Source: Spongospora subterranea
Taxonomy: Eukaryota > Endomyxa > Phytomyxea > Plasmodiophorida > Plasmodiophoridae
Length of the DNA: 10,505 nt
Direction: 5' to 3'
Assembly (NCBI GenBank): GCA_900404475.1
Contig: OUQQ01000671.1
Span: 1-10,505, forward strand
The stretch's first letter is position 1. Every line of letters starts with the position of its first letter. The position numbers and the translations under genes were made by a program. Positions 1 through 7,412 of the stretch are shown one piece after another. Under the pieces are notes generated by a model. It worked only from the letters and a program-made list of their open reading frames with translations. It was not told the DNA's origin and searched no databases.

Positions 1-1
1 T

Positions 2-196
2 TCCGGTGTACTTGGGTTCCTATCGTTGAACAAAACCGCCGATTTCAACGTCATTATTCGAACCGTGGTCTGCACTCCAGCAGGTTCCAGCATCGGGGCA
101 GGTGGTGCCATTGTTTCGCGCTCGGACCCTGAGGGGGAATATGGGGAGATGCTGTTGAAGGCTCGATCGCCCATCACGGTCGCTTCCAATATGTGA
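2..196 (+). CDS. pabB: PABA (aminodeoxychorismate) synthase, C-terminal end, partial
   Basis: The last 64 codons of a chorismate-utilising enzyme enter from the left edge and stop at TGA 194-196. The frame reads SGVLGFLSLN, then DFNVIIRT, then GAGGAIV-SRSDPEGEYGEM-LLKA. This is the C-terminal signature of the TrpE/PabB family: the chorismate-contacting Arg in the IRT motif, the GAGG loop, and the DPE-EY-E segment that carries an acidic Mg-binding residue in the family. The GAGGAIV wording and the short tail after LLKA fit PabB, often the C-terminal half of a fungal PabA-PabB fusion, better than anthranilate synthase (usually GAGIV-DSDP). PabB converts chorismate plus ammonia to aminodeoxychorismate for folate synthesis in the cytosol. 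The rest of the gene lies outside the window. TrpE is the main alternative. Animals lack this enzyme, which constrains the host. Confidence 0.85.
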   Translation, partial: SGVLGFLSLNKTADFNVIIRTVVCTPAGSSIGAGGAIVSRSDPEGEYGEMLLKARSPITVASNM

Positions 197-843
197 ATAT
201 AAGTTAAATGTCCAGTTTTGTGTCATCGGGCGTGGTTCGTCTACGCAAGATTGCAATATTGCCTAAAGTTGCCACTCAATTTTTCGAATTCGTTTCAAAT
301 TCCCATGTTGCGTTTTCGATGGATAACCCCCCCCCTCAGAAAAGAACTTCGATTTCTTGCTGGGCTTCAAGTTTGACTTGTGAACTATATTCTGTTCGGA
401 TCTCGGATAGACCCGTTCAAACCAGCCTCAGAGCAATTTGGGGGCTCGTTATTCTTTCATGAAGCAACACTGTGATGGTGCGCTTGACGCAATCCGGATC
501 ATAATCAGAACTTGAGACGAGACAGGAATTGTTGGTCGATGGCCCATCCGGTGGTCTGGAATATGAAGTTATCAATTCCCATCGATTGCAAGTTATCAGA
601 TCGCTTGTTTAGGCTTTCATCTAAAATTGCCCTATCCAATTTAGTTGACGCTCGGCATCATCGAATGTAGTTCGTGCACAAAAACATCGAAAGGTCCTGC
701 GAAGAAAAATGTTGCCTCAGAAACGTTTTTTTCTTACCACAGCCGGGTAGCGCCCAGCCGGGAACTTGGATTCATGCCAGTGAATAATGTATTAGCGGCT
801 GGGCGATCTTTAACCTGATACTGATGTAAACTGAAACGACACA
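197..843. other. Intergenic region downstream of pabB, no gene seen
   Basis: No convincing coding frame was found on either strand. The open frame at 208-462 (+) has no recognisable motif and lies directly behind the pabB stop. The stretch contains a run of nine C at 327-335. It also has a 10-bp perfect inverted repeat with arms CGCCCAGCCG (751-760) and CGGCTGGGCG (796-805), and a direct repeat CAGCCGGG at 740-747 and 755-762. It presumably contains the pabB 3' UTR, though no AATAAA was seen close to the stop. Confidence 0.6.
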
Positions 844-1149
844 ATGGGAGCAGAGCCGACCAATTCGGGAAATGGGAAGGCTAAACTCAGAAAGAAGCGA
901 TCTCATAACTTGCAACAGATGAGAATTGATAACTTTAACAGTTCATTGGACCATGAACGATACACAAGAGTACAATGATGTTTGGCATTAGAGTTCCTCG
1001 ACGACGATGTTGAAGAAATGAGATTCTCGACCCGACACCCAGGTAGAGGCAATGCCATACCTTGTAAACCAAACAAATTGCGACACAAGCAGCAGTTTCT
1101 CCAAAACAGGGGAAGAAAACTAGAAATGATGAAATATCGTCTCGAATGA
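844..1149 (+). CDS. Possible small basic protein, needs one intron (weak)
   Basis: An ATG at 844 in good initiation context (A at -3, G at +4) opens a Lys/Arg-rich frame of 44 codons ending at TGA 976-978. The same frame then stays open to TGA 1147-1149. A 51-nt intron at 941-991 would remove the internal stop without changing frame; its donor would be GTTCAT and its acceptor GGCATTAG. The length fits the 47-59 nt introns of the gene at 5982, but the donor is poor. The spliced product would be about 84 residues, with a basic N-terminal half, an acidic patch LDDDVEEM and a basic C-terminus. No domain is recognised. It may equally be chance, or the 5' exon of something longer. No homology supports it. 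Confidence 0.22.
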
Positions 1150-1661
1150 CCAGAATGTTTACGAAATCCTTAGAACCAGAATTTCTCAAAAACGGATGAC
1201 ACGTTCGGAAATCTTTGTAAAATCCATTCACCCTCGTTAGCCAAAAATCAACAAACATTGCAATGTGTGTCGTGTCCTCCGGCACAAAGACGAGAGAATA
1301 TCATGTACCACAGGATTATCATGAAAGGTTTTGTGTACAGGAGACTCGGAACGGTTGACATCATGGGTGATTGGATAGCGTTCTAGAATGGCGCCCCCTC
1401 ACGCTACACAGCTCACCCCGCTACCACAGACTCACAATCTTTATGAGTAAATGCAGACACGCAGCAACTTGTGCCACAACGAACGTCCTTTGGCGCTATT
1501 GTCACAGGGATTACAATAAAACTGCGAGAATTTCATTAGTGACTGCAGTTGCGCAGATAGTTTTCCAAAAATCCGAATCGACACGGCTGAGTTGTGGCGA
1601 CTTGTCAGTGCATGTTTGTTACTTTACAGGGTTGGCGGTAATCGTTAGCCACCGCCAGTAT
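1150..1661. other. Upstream region of the first paralogue
   Basis: No separate gene is evident. The frame of the downstream gene is open back to about 1371 but lacks convincing coding character there. From 1545 (GCAGTTGC) onward the DNA aligns with the region from 3760 upstream of the second paralogue, with small indels, so it was part of the duplicated unit. It contains a short upstream ORF at 1612-1641 (ATG to TAA). A splice acceptor-like TTACTTTACAG ends at 1629, so a 5' intron and an upstream first exon cannot be excluded. Confidence 0.5.
1612..1641 (+). promoter_or_regulatory. Upstream ORF in the leader of paralogue 1
   Basis: A nine-codon ORF (ATG to TAA) lies 20 nt ahead of the chosen start at 1662, in another frame. 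The second paralogue has an equivalent upstream ATG in the same shared word CATGTTTGT, giving a three-codon ORF at 3815-3826. Shared upstream ATGs in duplicated leaders can lower translation of the main ORF. If translation really starts further upstream or an intron covers this site, it has no such role. Confidence 0.3.
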
Positions 1662-2576
1662 ATGAGGCAACCTGGAACTAGCGTCATCAACAACAGTCCC
1701 CGGAAACCAATTTGTGGCGTGGAGGAAGCCGACATTGACAATGACGGATTCCTGCTGAAGATTGGGATCGTTGCGTCTATTATTCTGGGGCAAATCACGG
1801 TCGCTCTTTGGTTCTGGCACAGCCCCCACAGAGAAGAGGCAGATGTCGACATGGTCATGAGAAAGATCAAAGCGATCCTGTCTGAATCAGACAAATTCTC
1901 AAAGATCCTGTCTTCAGGGCAGGAGCTAGTGATGGCCGACAAAGACCTATTCACTGAAATGATTGTCACTTATAGCCGCCTGGACTTGACGGCAACCCTT
2001 GAACATCCAGAAGGGAAGAAGCTGTTGAATGAACTGGACTGGCGGATCCAGGAACATAGCTTTGTGTTTCATGACGAACTTCAGAATGCTGATCAGACCA
2101 CGAGCGAGCTGCTGGATATGTTCCACGTTCATGGCGACAAGCCCTGGTATGTCGACCAGCAAGAGGAGTATTATAACATGCTCGATCACTTTCGAAGGAC
2201 CTCTCTTAGGTTTATTTTTTTTCCTGTTGGGCAAATCTATGAAGATCTTATTTCCACGCTCAACGAAGATTCCTCCAAGCACTATCGCGAGCACTGCACT
2301 ATTAATACGATTTTGGAGTTGTTGCTTGAACAGGTGTTGAACAGGAAAGCGGAAGTGTTGAAAAGGCACCGTCAATCTGTTTTTGCTTTCTCATATTCGT
2401 CTAATCTCGCGAGCGATTCTGAAGACGCCGAATTAGAGATCGTTCGAAAGAGCCTTTATGACGAATTTGGCGCCAAATTCAACGAGATCAAAGCCAAAAT
2501 TGTCCATTTACTTCCTCGAAAATTATGGGGAAGATATCTTATATTGCGGAAACATTTGATAATGCCTGTAAAATGA
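1662..2576 (+). CDS. Unrecognised single-pass membrane protein, paralogue 1
   Basis: The product is 304 residues if it starts at ATG 1662. I chose this start because the paralogue's first in-frame ATG (3864) aligns exactly (MRQP versus MREP). The frame is open further back, so an upstream exon is possible. A hydrophobic helix spans about residues 34-52 (IASIILGQ-type core) behind a short polar N-terminus, suggesting a signal anchor. The remainder is charged and probably helical. Motifs shared with the paralogue are SRLDLTATLEHP (about 105-116), VHGDKPW (about 156-162), IFFPVGQIYEDLIS (about 185-198), and a C-terminal KFN-IK-IV-LLP-W-Y-LR pattern. Between the last two lies a paralogue-specific acidic stretch (SDSEDAELE). 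No known family is recognised and no function is assigned. AATAAA follows the stop directly. Confidence 0.75.
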   Translation: MRQPGTSVINNSPRKPICGVEEADIDNDGFLLKIGIVASIILGQITVALWFWHSPHREEADVDMVMRKIKAILSESDKFSKILSSGQELVMADKDLFTEMIVTYSRLDLTATLEHPEGKKLLNELDWRIQEHSFVFHDELQNADQTTSELLDMFHVHGDKPWYVDQQEEYYNMLDHFRRTSLRFIFFPVGQIYEDLISTLNEDSSKHYREHCTINTILELLLEQVLNRKAEVLKRHRQSVFAFSYSSNLASDSEDAELEIVRKSLYDEFGAKFNEIKAKIVHLLPRKLWGRYLILRKHLIMPVK

Positions 2577-2577
2577 A

Positions 2578-2583
2578 AATAAA
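2578..2583 (+). terminator. Polyadenylation signal AATAAA of paralogue 1
   Basis: AATAAA begins one base after the TGA stop at 2574-2576. This is unusually close, but it is the only such hexamer just downstream. Cleavage would fall near 2600, giving a very short 3' UTR. The second paralogue lacks the hexamer at this place. Confidence 0.45.
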
Positions 2584-3863
2584 ATTGGTCGTGTCTGTCA
2601 CCAGATTTATTTTGGCAATGCCATCTGTGATTTTCAGGCATTATCTCTGCATTGTGATCAAGTTTTTGTTTTTACGTTTATGGCGGCTTTAATGGGATCT
2701 GCACACGCCCTATTGTCTTCCCAAGATGTCACATGCACAGCCGCCTTGATATTATAGGACCGGTTCGGGGGCCGGCAACAATCCAGGGTTTCGGTATTAC
2801 CCCAATAACCTGAGTGAAAAAAAAAACGAGCAGGAGCCAGGAACGCGGAAAGCAAAAACGGATTCTTTAAGGGGTGTCAAGTCAGCCTAGGCTAGGACCC
2901 CAAAAACGTCACCGCCACCTGAACTCGGAATGGAAACAGCTCTTCTTATCGTGATCAAAACGCAGGTCCTGCAAGCCGATGAGGCAATTTGGTGAGGATT
3001 CGGGCAGCTCATGCTGTTAACACATAATGAAGGGGATCATTGAACTGATCCGATTACTGAGTAGACTCGTGGCTCTTTGTTGTAATTGTTCCTAATCTGG
3101 CCACGATAGGTCGTTCCAGAGCCAGCGAATTACACTATCAGGTACCTAGCGAGTATGGGGAGCCTTTGTACGTTGGCCACTCAACTCAAGCATCTCGACG
3201 ATCGCCACACTACCGTTAAATTGCATCAGCCATTTGGCAGCAACGTTGGCCAGAACATTCAACAGTGGCGGTTGACTTGGGCAATTCAGCCCGAATTTGA
3301 AACGATTTGATCAAATAAAAAAACAAGTTAAGGCGGTTTGCCCAAAACCACCAGCGGGATGGGGTTGATATTTATCATCACATAACGGTTCAACTAGACA
3401 ATAATAACCGGTGAACGAGAGACACGGCCACTGCAAATGCGACGTCGATTGCCGCTAACAGTTCGTGAGCGTGTCAGGGGATACTGTCGTTAACCGTGTA
3501 CCTGGAAACCGACTTGCCTCACGCCACCGTCATCTGTCCATCACGTCACGATGCAGTATCAATGTACAAAGCTGTTGGATGTTGGATTTTAGGAGAATAA
3601 AAACCGGCGATACAACCAATGTTGCCTCACCTTCAGATATTTGATAATTTAAGCGCGAAATGATTCAGTCTTTTATATGCCATGCCCATGCAATAATTGC
3701 GCTACAACAAAACATGCGAGAGTGCCCAGTCATGTAACTTTACAGTAGACCAATTCTGCGCAGTTGCCATGACGTTTCCAAACCCGAAAATTCGTCCAAG
3801 TCGGTTGGCAGATCATGTTTGTATGAATATTTATTTGACGTGATCGTTGGCCGCCTTCCGTTC
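2584..3863. other. Spacer between the paralogues
   Basis: No firm gene is seen in 1.28 kb. 2616-2640 is a 3' block shared with 4834-4858. There is a run of ten A at 2817-2826. A 67-codon open stretch at 3110-3310 (+) follows an acceptor-like GATAG and has an internal ATG at 3155. It has ordinary amino-acid composition but no recognised motif, so at most it is a possible exon. From 3760 the DNA is the upstream homology block of the second paralogue, including a minimal uORF at 3815-3826. TTTTATATG near 3672 could be a TATA-like element. Confidence 0.5.
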
Positions 3864-4858
3864 ATGAGGGAACCCCGAGATGGCGGCGCCAACTGTACCT
3901 GGAAAGTCATTTGTGGTGTCAGCGATCACGCCATCGACAATTATTGGTCGTCGCTGAGAGTTGTCGTGTTTGGGGTCATCGCATCGATTATCCTGGGGCA
4001 AGTCACGGTCGCGTTGTGGTTTTCCCAAACCCCTCAGAAACTCGAGCCAGATGTTGAGATGGTCATGAAAATAGTCCAATCGATTCTGGCCGAATCGGAC
4101 AAGTTCTCAAACCTGTTGTCATCAGGGAATCATTTAGTGATGAAAGAGAAGGACATATTTACCGAAAAGATTATCGCATATAGTCGCCTAGATCTGACGG
4201 CAACCCTTGAACACCCCAAAGGCAAGGAGCTTCTCAAAGAACTTGACCGTCGGATTCAGGAGCATAATTTTCTATTTCATAATGAAATCAAAGAGGCCGA
4301 TTGGACCACGATCGAGTTGATGGGCAGACTTAACGTTCATGGTGACAAACCCTGGGAACTCGCCGAACAAGAGAAATACAACGACCTAATTATCAAATTC
4401 CGCAAGATCTCGGTCAGGCTAATTTTTTTTCCGGTTGGGCAAATCTACGAAGATCTGATATCCTTGCTCAATCAAAATTTCGATAAACACAGTCAAGAGG
4501 TGTTTCATATCCAAAAGACTATCGACATGTTGCTCGAAAAAGTACTGAATAAGAAAGCAAAATTAATCGAGTGGGGTATTTGCCGTTTTGTAAGAAAACG
4601 ATTGAAAAGATGCTCCCCGACACATTGTGGTGGCACTAACACTTGTGCTGACAATTGTTCGTGGGTTGATAAGTTTTTTCGATATTTACTCCGCCATTTT
4701 AGAAAAAAGTTCAACGCCATCAAGACCAGCATAGTCACGTTGCTCCCTTTAACAGTGTGGAACAAGTACATCAGATTGCGAAGATTACTAGAGGGACCTG
4801 GCAAACCAAGACAAAAGTAAAGTTGGGCGTTTTCAATGACGTCTGTGATGTTTAAGCA
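3760..4858 (+). repeat. Tandem segmental duplication, copy 2
   Basis: This is the counterpart of 1545-2640, aligned from GCAGTTGC (3760-3767) to the 25-nt 3' block (4834-4858). The copies differ by small indels outside the ORF and by one strongly diverged segment inside it. I see no third copy at the same spacing downstream. Confidence 0.8.
3864..4820 (+). CDS. Unrecognised single-pass membrane protein, paralogue 2
   Basis: The product is 318 residues from ATG 3864, the first ATG in this frame. The frame is open back to 3738 without another ATG. A hydrophobic helix at about residues 33-53 (VVVFGVIASIILGQ core) predicts a signal anchor. By hand alignment the core after this helix is about 60-65% identical to the protein at 1662, with the same SRLDLTATLEHP, VHGDKPW and FFPVGQIYEDLIS motifs. 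The C-terminal linker differs completely: it is basic and cysteine-rich (RKRLKRC, then spaced CS, HC, TC and NC), where paralogue 1 is acidic. The final KKFN-IK-IV-LLP-W-Y-LR segment is conserved again. The cysteines could form disulphides if this part is lumenal or extracellular. Function is unknown. No AATAAA was found nearby. Confidence 0.78.
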   Translation: MREPRDGGANCTWKVICGVSDHAIDNYWSSLRVVVFGVIASIILGQVTVALWFSQTPQKLEPDVEMVMKIVQSILAESDKFSNLLSSGNHLVMKEKDIFTEKIIAYSRLDLTATLEHPKGKELLKELDRRIQEHNFLFHNEIKEADWTTIELMGRLNVHGDKPWELAEQEKYNDLIIKFRKISVRLIFFPVGQIYEDLISLLNQNFDKHSQEVFHIQKTIDMLLEKVLNKKAKLIEWGICRFVRKRLKRCSPTHCGGTNTCADNCSWVDKFFRYLLRHFRKKFNAIKTSIVTLLPLTVWNKYIRLRRLLEGPGKPRQK

Positions 4859-5981
4859 ACGTTTTGCATGTTTGTCGTGACATGGGCGACAAACCTGGTC
4901 AAATACAAGCTATATTCGATACCCAATCACCTCTGGGTCAATGTGGATCCGTATACACCTTGTTGAATACAATAGCGATGAGTAAAATACATTCGTCGTC
5001 AATTTCGTTGGGCAATTTTTCAGTTAAAATTCGTTTGAAATTCAATTCATTATTACGGTTTACCGAAACCTCAAATTAGTAAACAGCAAACGCCCAGTTT
5101 CGTAGCTTTATAGAGAACATGATAATTTTTTTGAAAGCTAGTTTAAAATATCTAACCAAAAATCATTATTTAATTGCCACTTTTCATTGAAAGATTAGCG
5201 TGATAACTGATGTAATCAGGCATTACTCCCATTTAATCAAAGGCATCAGCGTCGCAGGAGCACAGCATATTGCTGATGACGACTTGAAGTGTGTTATTTA
5301 AATATTCGCATTTGGCACATTTATTTTAGCCATATCGTATGGGAAAGACATTCTCTGCTATATTTACCACTGGATGACAACCACAAATTTCGACTCGACA
5401 TCTTCGGCTCCCGATGTCTACTTCTAAGCTCTGATGTTGGGTTAATTGACTTGGCAGAAGTTTCGCACTGGTTCCGCGTTGTCCAGTTGGCCTTTACAAT
5501 CTGCCTTCGCGCCCATATGAAAATCGGGGTGTGGGACTCCTTGAATGTCATGGTTGCGAGTGGCTTCATTGAAATCATTGATTAACGGTATCCTCTTTCG
5601 CAACTGGTTTTCGAATAATGGGATTTACTCGTTAAGGAGTAACTGGGAAGAGGGAATACTGTTCAGTCCAATGAAGGGTATTGCGTTATTTTTGTATCCG
5701 CTTGTCAGGCAATACCTTGAATTCGGTCAGCATCATAATATCACATAGTGCCGTTTTGAAGGCGACTGCTGAGCCATGCTTATACAGTATCGTGAGGTTC
5801 AAGTGACATGCACGTTGTTTCCTGCATGATGACTGTTGACAGAGCCATTTTGGACCCGTTTTTGGAATTGGCGCTGTATCGCTCTCGAGCAGAGTCTCGC
5901 TCAATCGTTCCATCTATACAACATTCGAGACGCTGTTTACAATCATTGTGATATAGTTTGTGTAACCTTAGAATCAAAACA
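4821..5981. other. Intergenic region, relatively AT-rich, no gene supported
   Basis: The first 40 nt are the 3' homology block shared with paralogue 1. The rest is A/T-rich, especially 5000-5220. Open frames at 5289-5585 (+, GTG start) and 5321-5578 (-) overlap each other and show no motif. A perfect 7-bp inverted repeat CATCAGC / GCTGATG flanks 5243-5278. The last 80 nt are the likely promoter and leader of the next gene: CTATACAA at 5914-5921 is a possible TATA element 61 nt ahead of its ATG. Confidence 0.5.
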
Positions 5982-6859
5982 ATGTCTTATACTACTGTCT
6001 TCATCGTGATTGCCGTTGGACTGGTTGCCTTGGCTTCCGCCAAAGACCCACCATGTTCTGGCAACAAACCGTGTGAAAAAGATTACAAAGAGGCATCGTG
6101 ACCGATTCTATTTTCACGCACGAGCTGATTATGCATTATAGGAATGCAAGGGCGACAAGAAATGCGAAGAAAAGGATCCAAAATTTTACAAAAAAGTAAA
6201 TGATGCGCTCTGTATCAATGTCTATTAACATTGGTTCATCAGTACGGTGAGAAGAAGAAATCAGACCACGATAAGGACCCTCATAAGTTCGAGAAGGTGA
6301 GCAATGTCCATGTTACACACGCCTGGCACGTAGTAACTTCGGGGCCAAATTTTAGTCTGATTACGGCTCTGATGACGAGAAGAAACACGACGTCAAGGAA
6401 TACTACGACAAGAAGTACAAAAACACTCACTCTGATTCTGATTCTTCTTCTGATGAGGACGAGAAGAAAAAGTTCCCAAAACAGAAGAAGTATGGAAAGA
6501 AGAAAGAGTATGGTTCTGACCATTCTGACGACGAAAAGAAGTCGAAGAAGTATGGAAAGAAGAAAGAATATGGTTCTGACTCTTCTGACGACGAAAAGAA
6601 GCAGAAGTATGGAAAGAAGAAAGAGTATGGTTCCGACCATTCTGACGACGAAAAGAAGTCGAAGTATGGAAAGAAGAAAGAATATGGTTCTGACTCTTCT
6701 GACGACGAAAAGAAGTCCAAGGAGCGCAAGCAGTACAAATACAAAGGCAAGGGCAGCGATTATAAATCCGAGAAGTACGGCTACGATGACAAGAAAAAGG
6801 AGAAGTATTCCGATTACCACGATGAAAAAAAGCATGATGATCCTAACTACAAGCCGTAA
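5982..6859 (+). CDS. Secreted Lys/Tyr/Asp-rich repeat protein, four exons
   Basis: Exons are 5982-6092, 6142-6195, 6243-6296 and 6356-6859; introns are 49, 47 and 59 nt, all phase 0. The product is 240 residues, with ATG in ACA-ATG context. Residues 1-20 are a clear signal peptide (hydrophobic FIVIAVGLVALASA, likely cleavage after residue 20). Residues 25-45 hold two C-x-G-x-K-x-C-E modules, one in exon 1 and one in exon 2. Exons 2 and 3 are both 54 nt and share KDP at the same place, suggesting exon duplication. Exon 4 contains an acidic Ser/Asp patch (SDSDSSSDEDE) and four repeats of about 19 residues (118-194), each pairing a basic KYGKKKEYG half with an acidic SDDE half. The C-terminus is Tyr/Lys/Asp-rich and ends PNYKP. 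Introns 2 and 3 are GT-AG; intron 1 is GC-AG. No enzyme domain is visible. A cell-wall, adhesive or matrix role is inference from composition only; the serines beside acids look like CK2-type sites. Confidence 0.82.
6093..6141 (+). other. GC-AG intron 1 of the secreted repeat protein gene
   Basis: The exon ends AAAGAG and the intron begins GCATCG and ends TTATAG. Unspliced, the frame hits TGA at 6099-6101. Removing 6093-6141 joins two copies of the C-x-G-x-K-x-C-E module in frame. A GT donor exists five bases later (GTGACC, 6098). It would shift the reading frame and destroy the module, although that shifted frame also happens to be open through exon 4. Confidence 0.7.
6488..6718 (+). repeat. 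Four tandem coding repeats of 57-60 bp
   Basis: Units begin at 6488 (60 bp), 6548, 6605 and 6662 (57 bp each). Units 1 and 3 share GAG-TAT and an Asp-His-Ser variant. Units 2 and 4 share GAA-TAT and an Asp-Ser-Ser variant. The present array therefore arose by duplication of a two-unit block of about 117 bp. All indels are multiples of three, as expected for a translated repeat. Confidence 0.95.
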
Positions 6860-6900
6860 AAACTTCATGACGCTTCAGCTATTTGACATATCTGGCTCAC

Positions 6901-6906
6901 AATAAA
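6901..6906 (+). terminator. Polyadenylation signal AATAAA of the repeat-protein gene
   Basis: A canonical hexamer lies 42 nt after the TAA stop (6857-6859), implying a 3' UTR of roughly 60-70 nt. Confidence 0.7.
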
Positions 6907-7412
6907 TGACCGGTTCACAATCAACGTATAGTTTGATTCTGATGACCTCCAATCTTTCGGTGTCATTTGGACCCGCACAGTCGCTTTCAGCAGGCTTGAA
7001 GCCAGTTTTTGAAAAGTGGTTAAAGTTTGATCGAATCACCACAAACGTTTTTTCTCCAGCCATGTTGCCCACTTCTTCGCCTGATCATTGCAACCAGAGG
7101 TGGGACATTTTACAATTTGGTTCATTTATCTCAGTAGGCATGAAAACAAGAAACATAATCGTACAAATTCTCCATCAAACAGTTAAAAAACAGCATTGCT
7201 TCATTGATTTGTCCAAAGAAAACAAACGCATTGCCTCCCATTTTCTGAGACGTTTCGCTGATACAAAGTCAGTTTCCCCCAGTCGATGCCTATCACGCAC
7301 CATGGTCTACCCATCTTCGATTCTTCGGCTCCATTTCGGCGTGAGTGGTTTCTATAAAACCCGGCAGACAGCAGCTTCTCAGTTTGAGGACATTCTCGAG
7401 GTTTCACTCTGA
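6906..7412 (+). CDS. Doubtful open frame of 168 codons
   Basis: The frame opens at an ATG whose first base is the last base of the upstream polyadenylation signal, and runs to TGA 7410-7412. The predicted product is Ser/Phe/Leu-rich, with no signal peptide, clear membrane segment or recognised domain. Opposite-strand frames at 6875-7063 and 7201-7407 look equally ordinary. There is no leader room for a promoter, so if it is real, translation probably begins at a later ATG or the frame is an internal exon. I regard it as more likely chance than gene. Confidence 0.18.
   Translation: MTGSQSTYSLILMTSNLSVSFGPAQSLSAGLKPVFEKWLKFDRITTNVFSPAMLPTSSPDHCNQRWDILQFGSFISVGMKTRNIIVQILHQTVKKQHCFIDLSKENKRIASHFLRRFADTKSVSPSRCLSRTMVYPSSILRLHFGVSGFYKTRQTAASQFEDILEVSL
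7353..7382 (+). promoter_or_regulatory. TATA box plus initiator-like element
   Basis: TATAAAAC at 7353-7360 is followed by a TCAG initiator-like word at 7379-7382, so its A (7381) lies 28 bases after the first T. The spacing is typical of a eukaryotic core promoter. The first ATG downstream on this strand (7506) opens only a 16-codon frame, so no product can be assigned. It may be chance or a relic of a retroelement promoter. Confidence 0.22.

Larger units (their letters stand above)
1545..2640 (+). repeat. Tandem segmental duplication, copy 1
   Basis: The block from GCAGTTGC (1545-1552) through the gene to a 3' motif at 2616-2640 matches 3760-4858 in the same order and strand, about 2.2 kb apart. 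Shared non-coding landmarks include GCAGTTGC, GTTT(T)CCAAA, CATGTTTGT just upstream of the ORF, and a 25-nt 3' block starting CAATG that matches at 20 of 25 positions. Coding differences fall largely on third codon positions, for example in the stretch encoding DLTATLEHP. This implies an old duplication under purifying selection. Confidence 0.8.

Noticed and set aside
20..256. Minus-strand open frame opposite the pabB end
   Set aside because: The plus strand clearly encodes the conserved chorismate-enzyme C-terminus; this frame is its shadow.
935..1285. Minus-strand frame of 116 codons with hydrophobic stretches
   Set aside because: It starts at GTG, has no motif, and overlaps a plus-strand candidate with a better start. 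No evidence favours it.
1371..1661. 97-codon extension of the first membrane protein upstream of ATG 1662
   Set aside because: It begins at TTG, not ATG. The paralogue has no ATG before the aligned start, and protein-level similarity there is weak. It is kept only as a possible spliced upstream exon.
5289..5585. 98-codon plus-strand frame and its antisense partner
   Set aside because: GTG start, no motif, and equal openness on both strands indicate chance.
6231..6905. 224-codon plus-strand frame through the repeat region, and long minus-strand frames opposite (6281-6868, 6427-6750)
   Set aside because: The purine-rich repeat lacks stops in several frames. The frame with the signal peptide, Cys modules and consistent phase-0 exons explains the gene; the others follow from composition. 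The alternative splice is noted separately.
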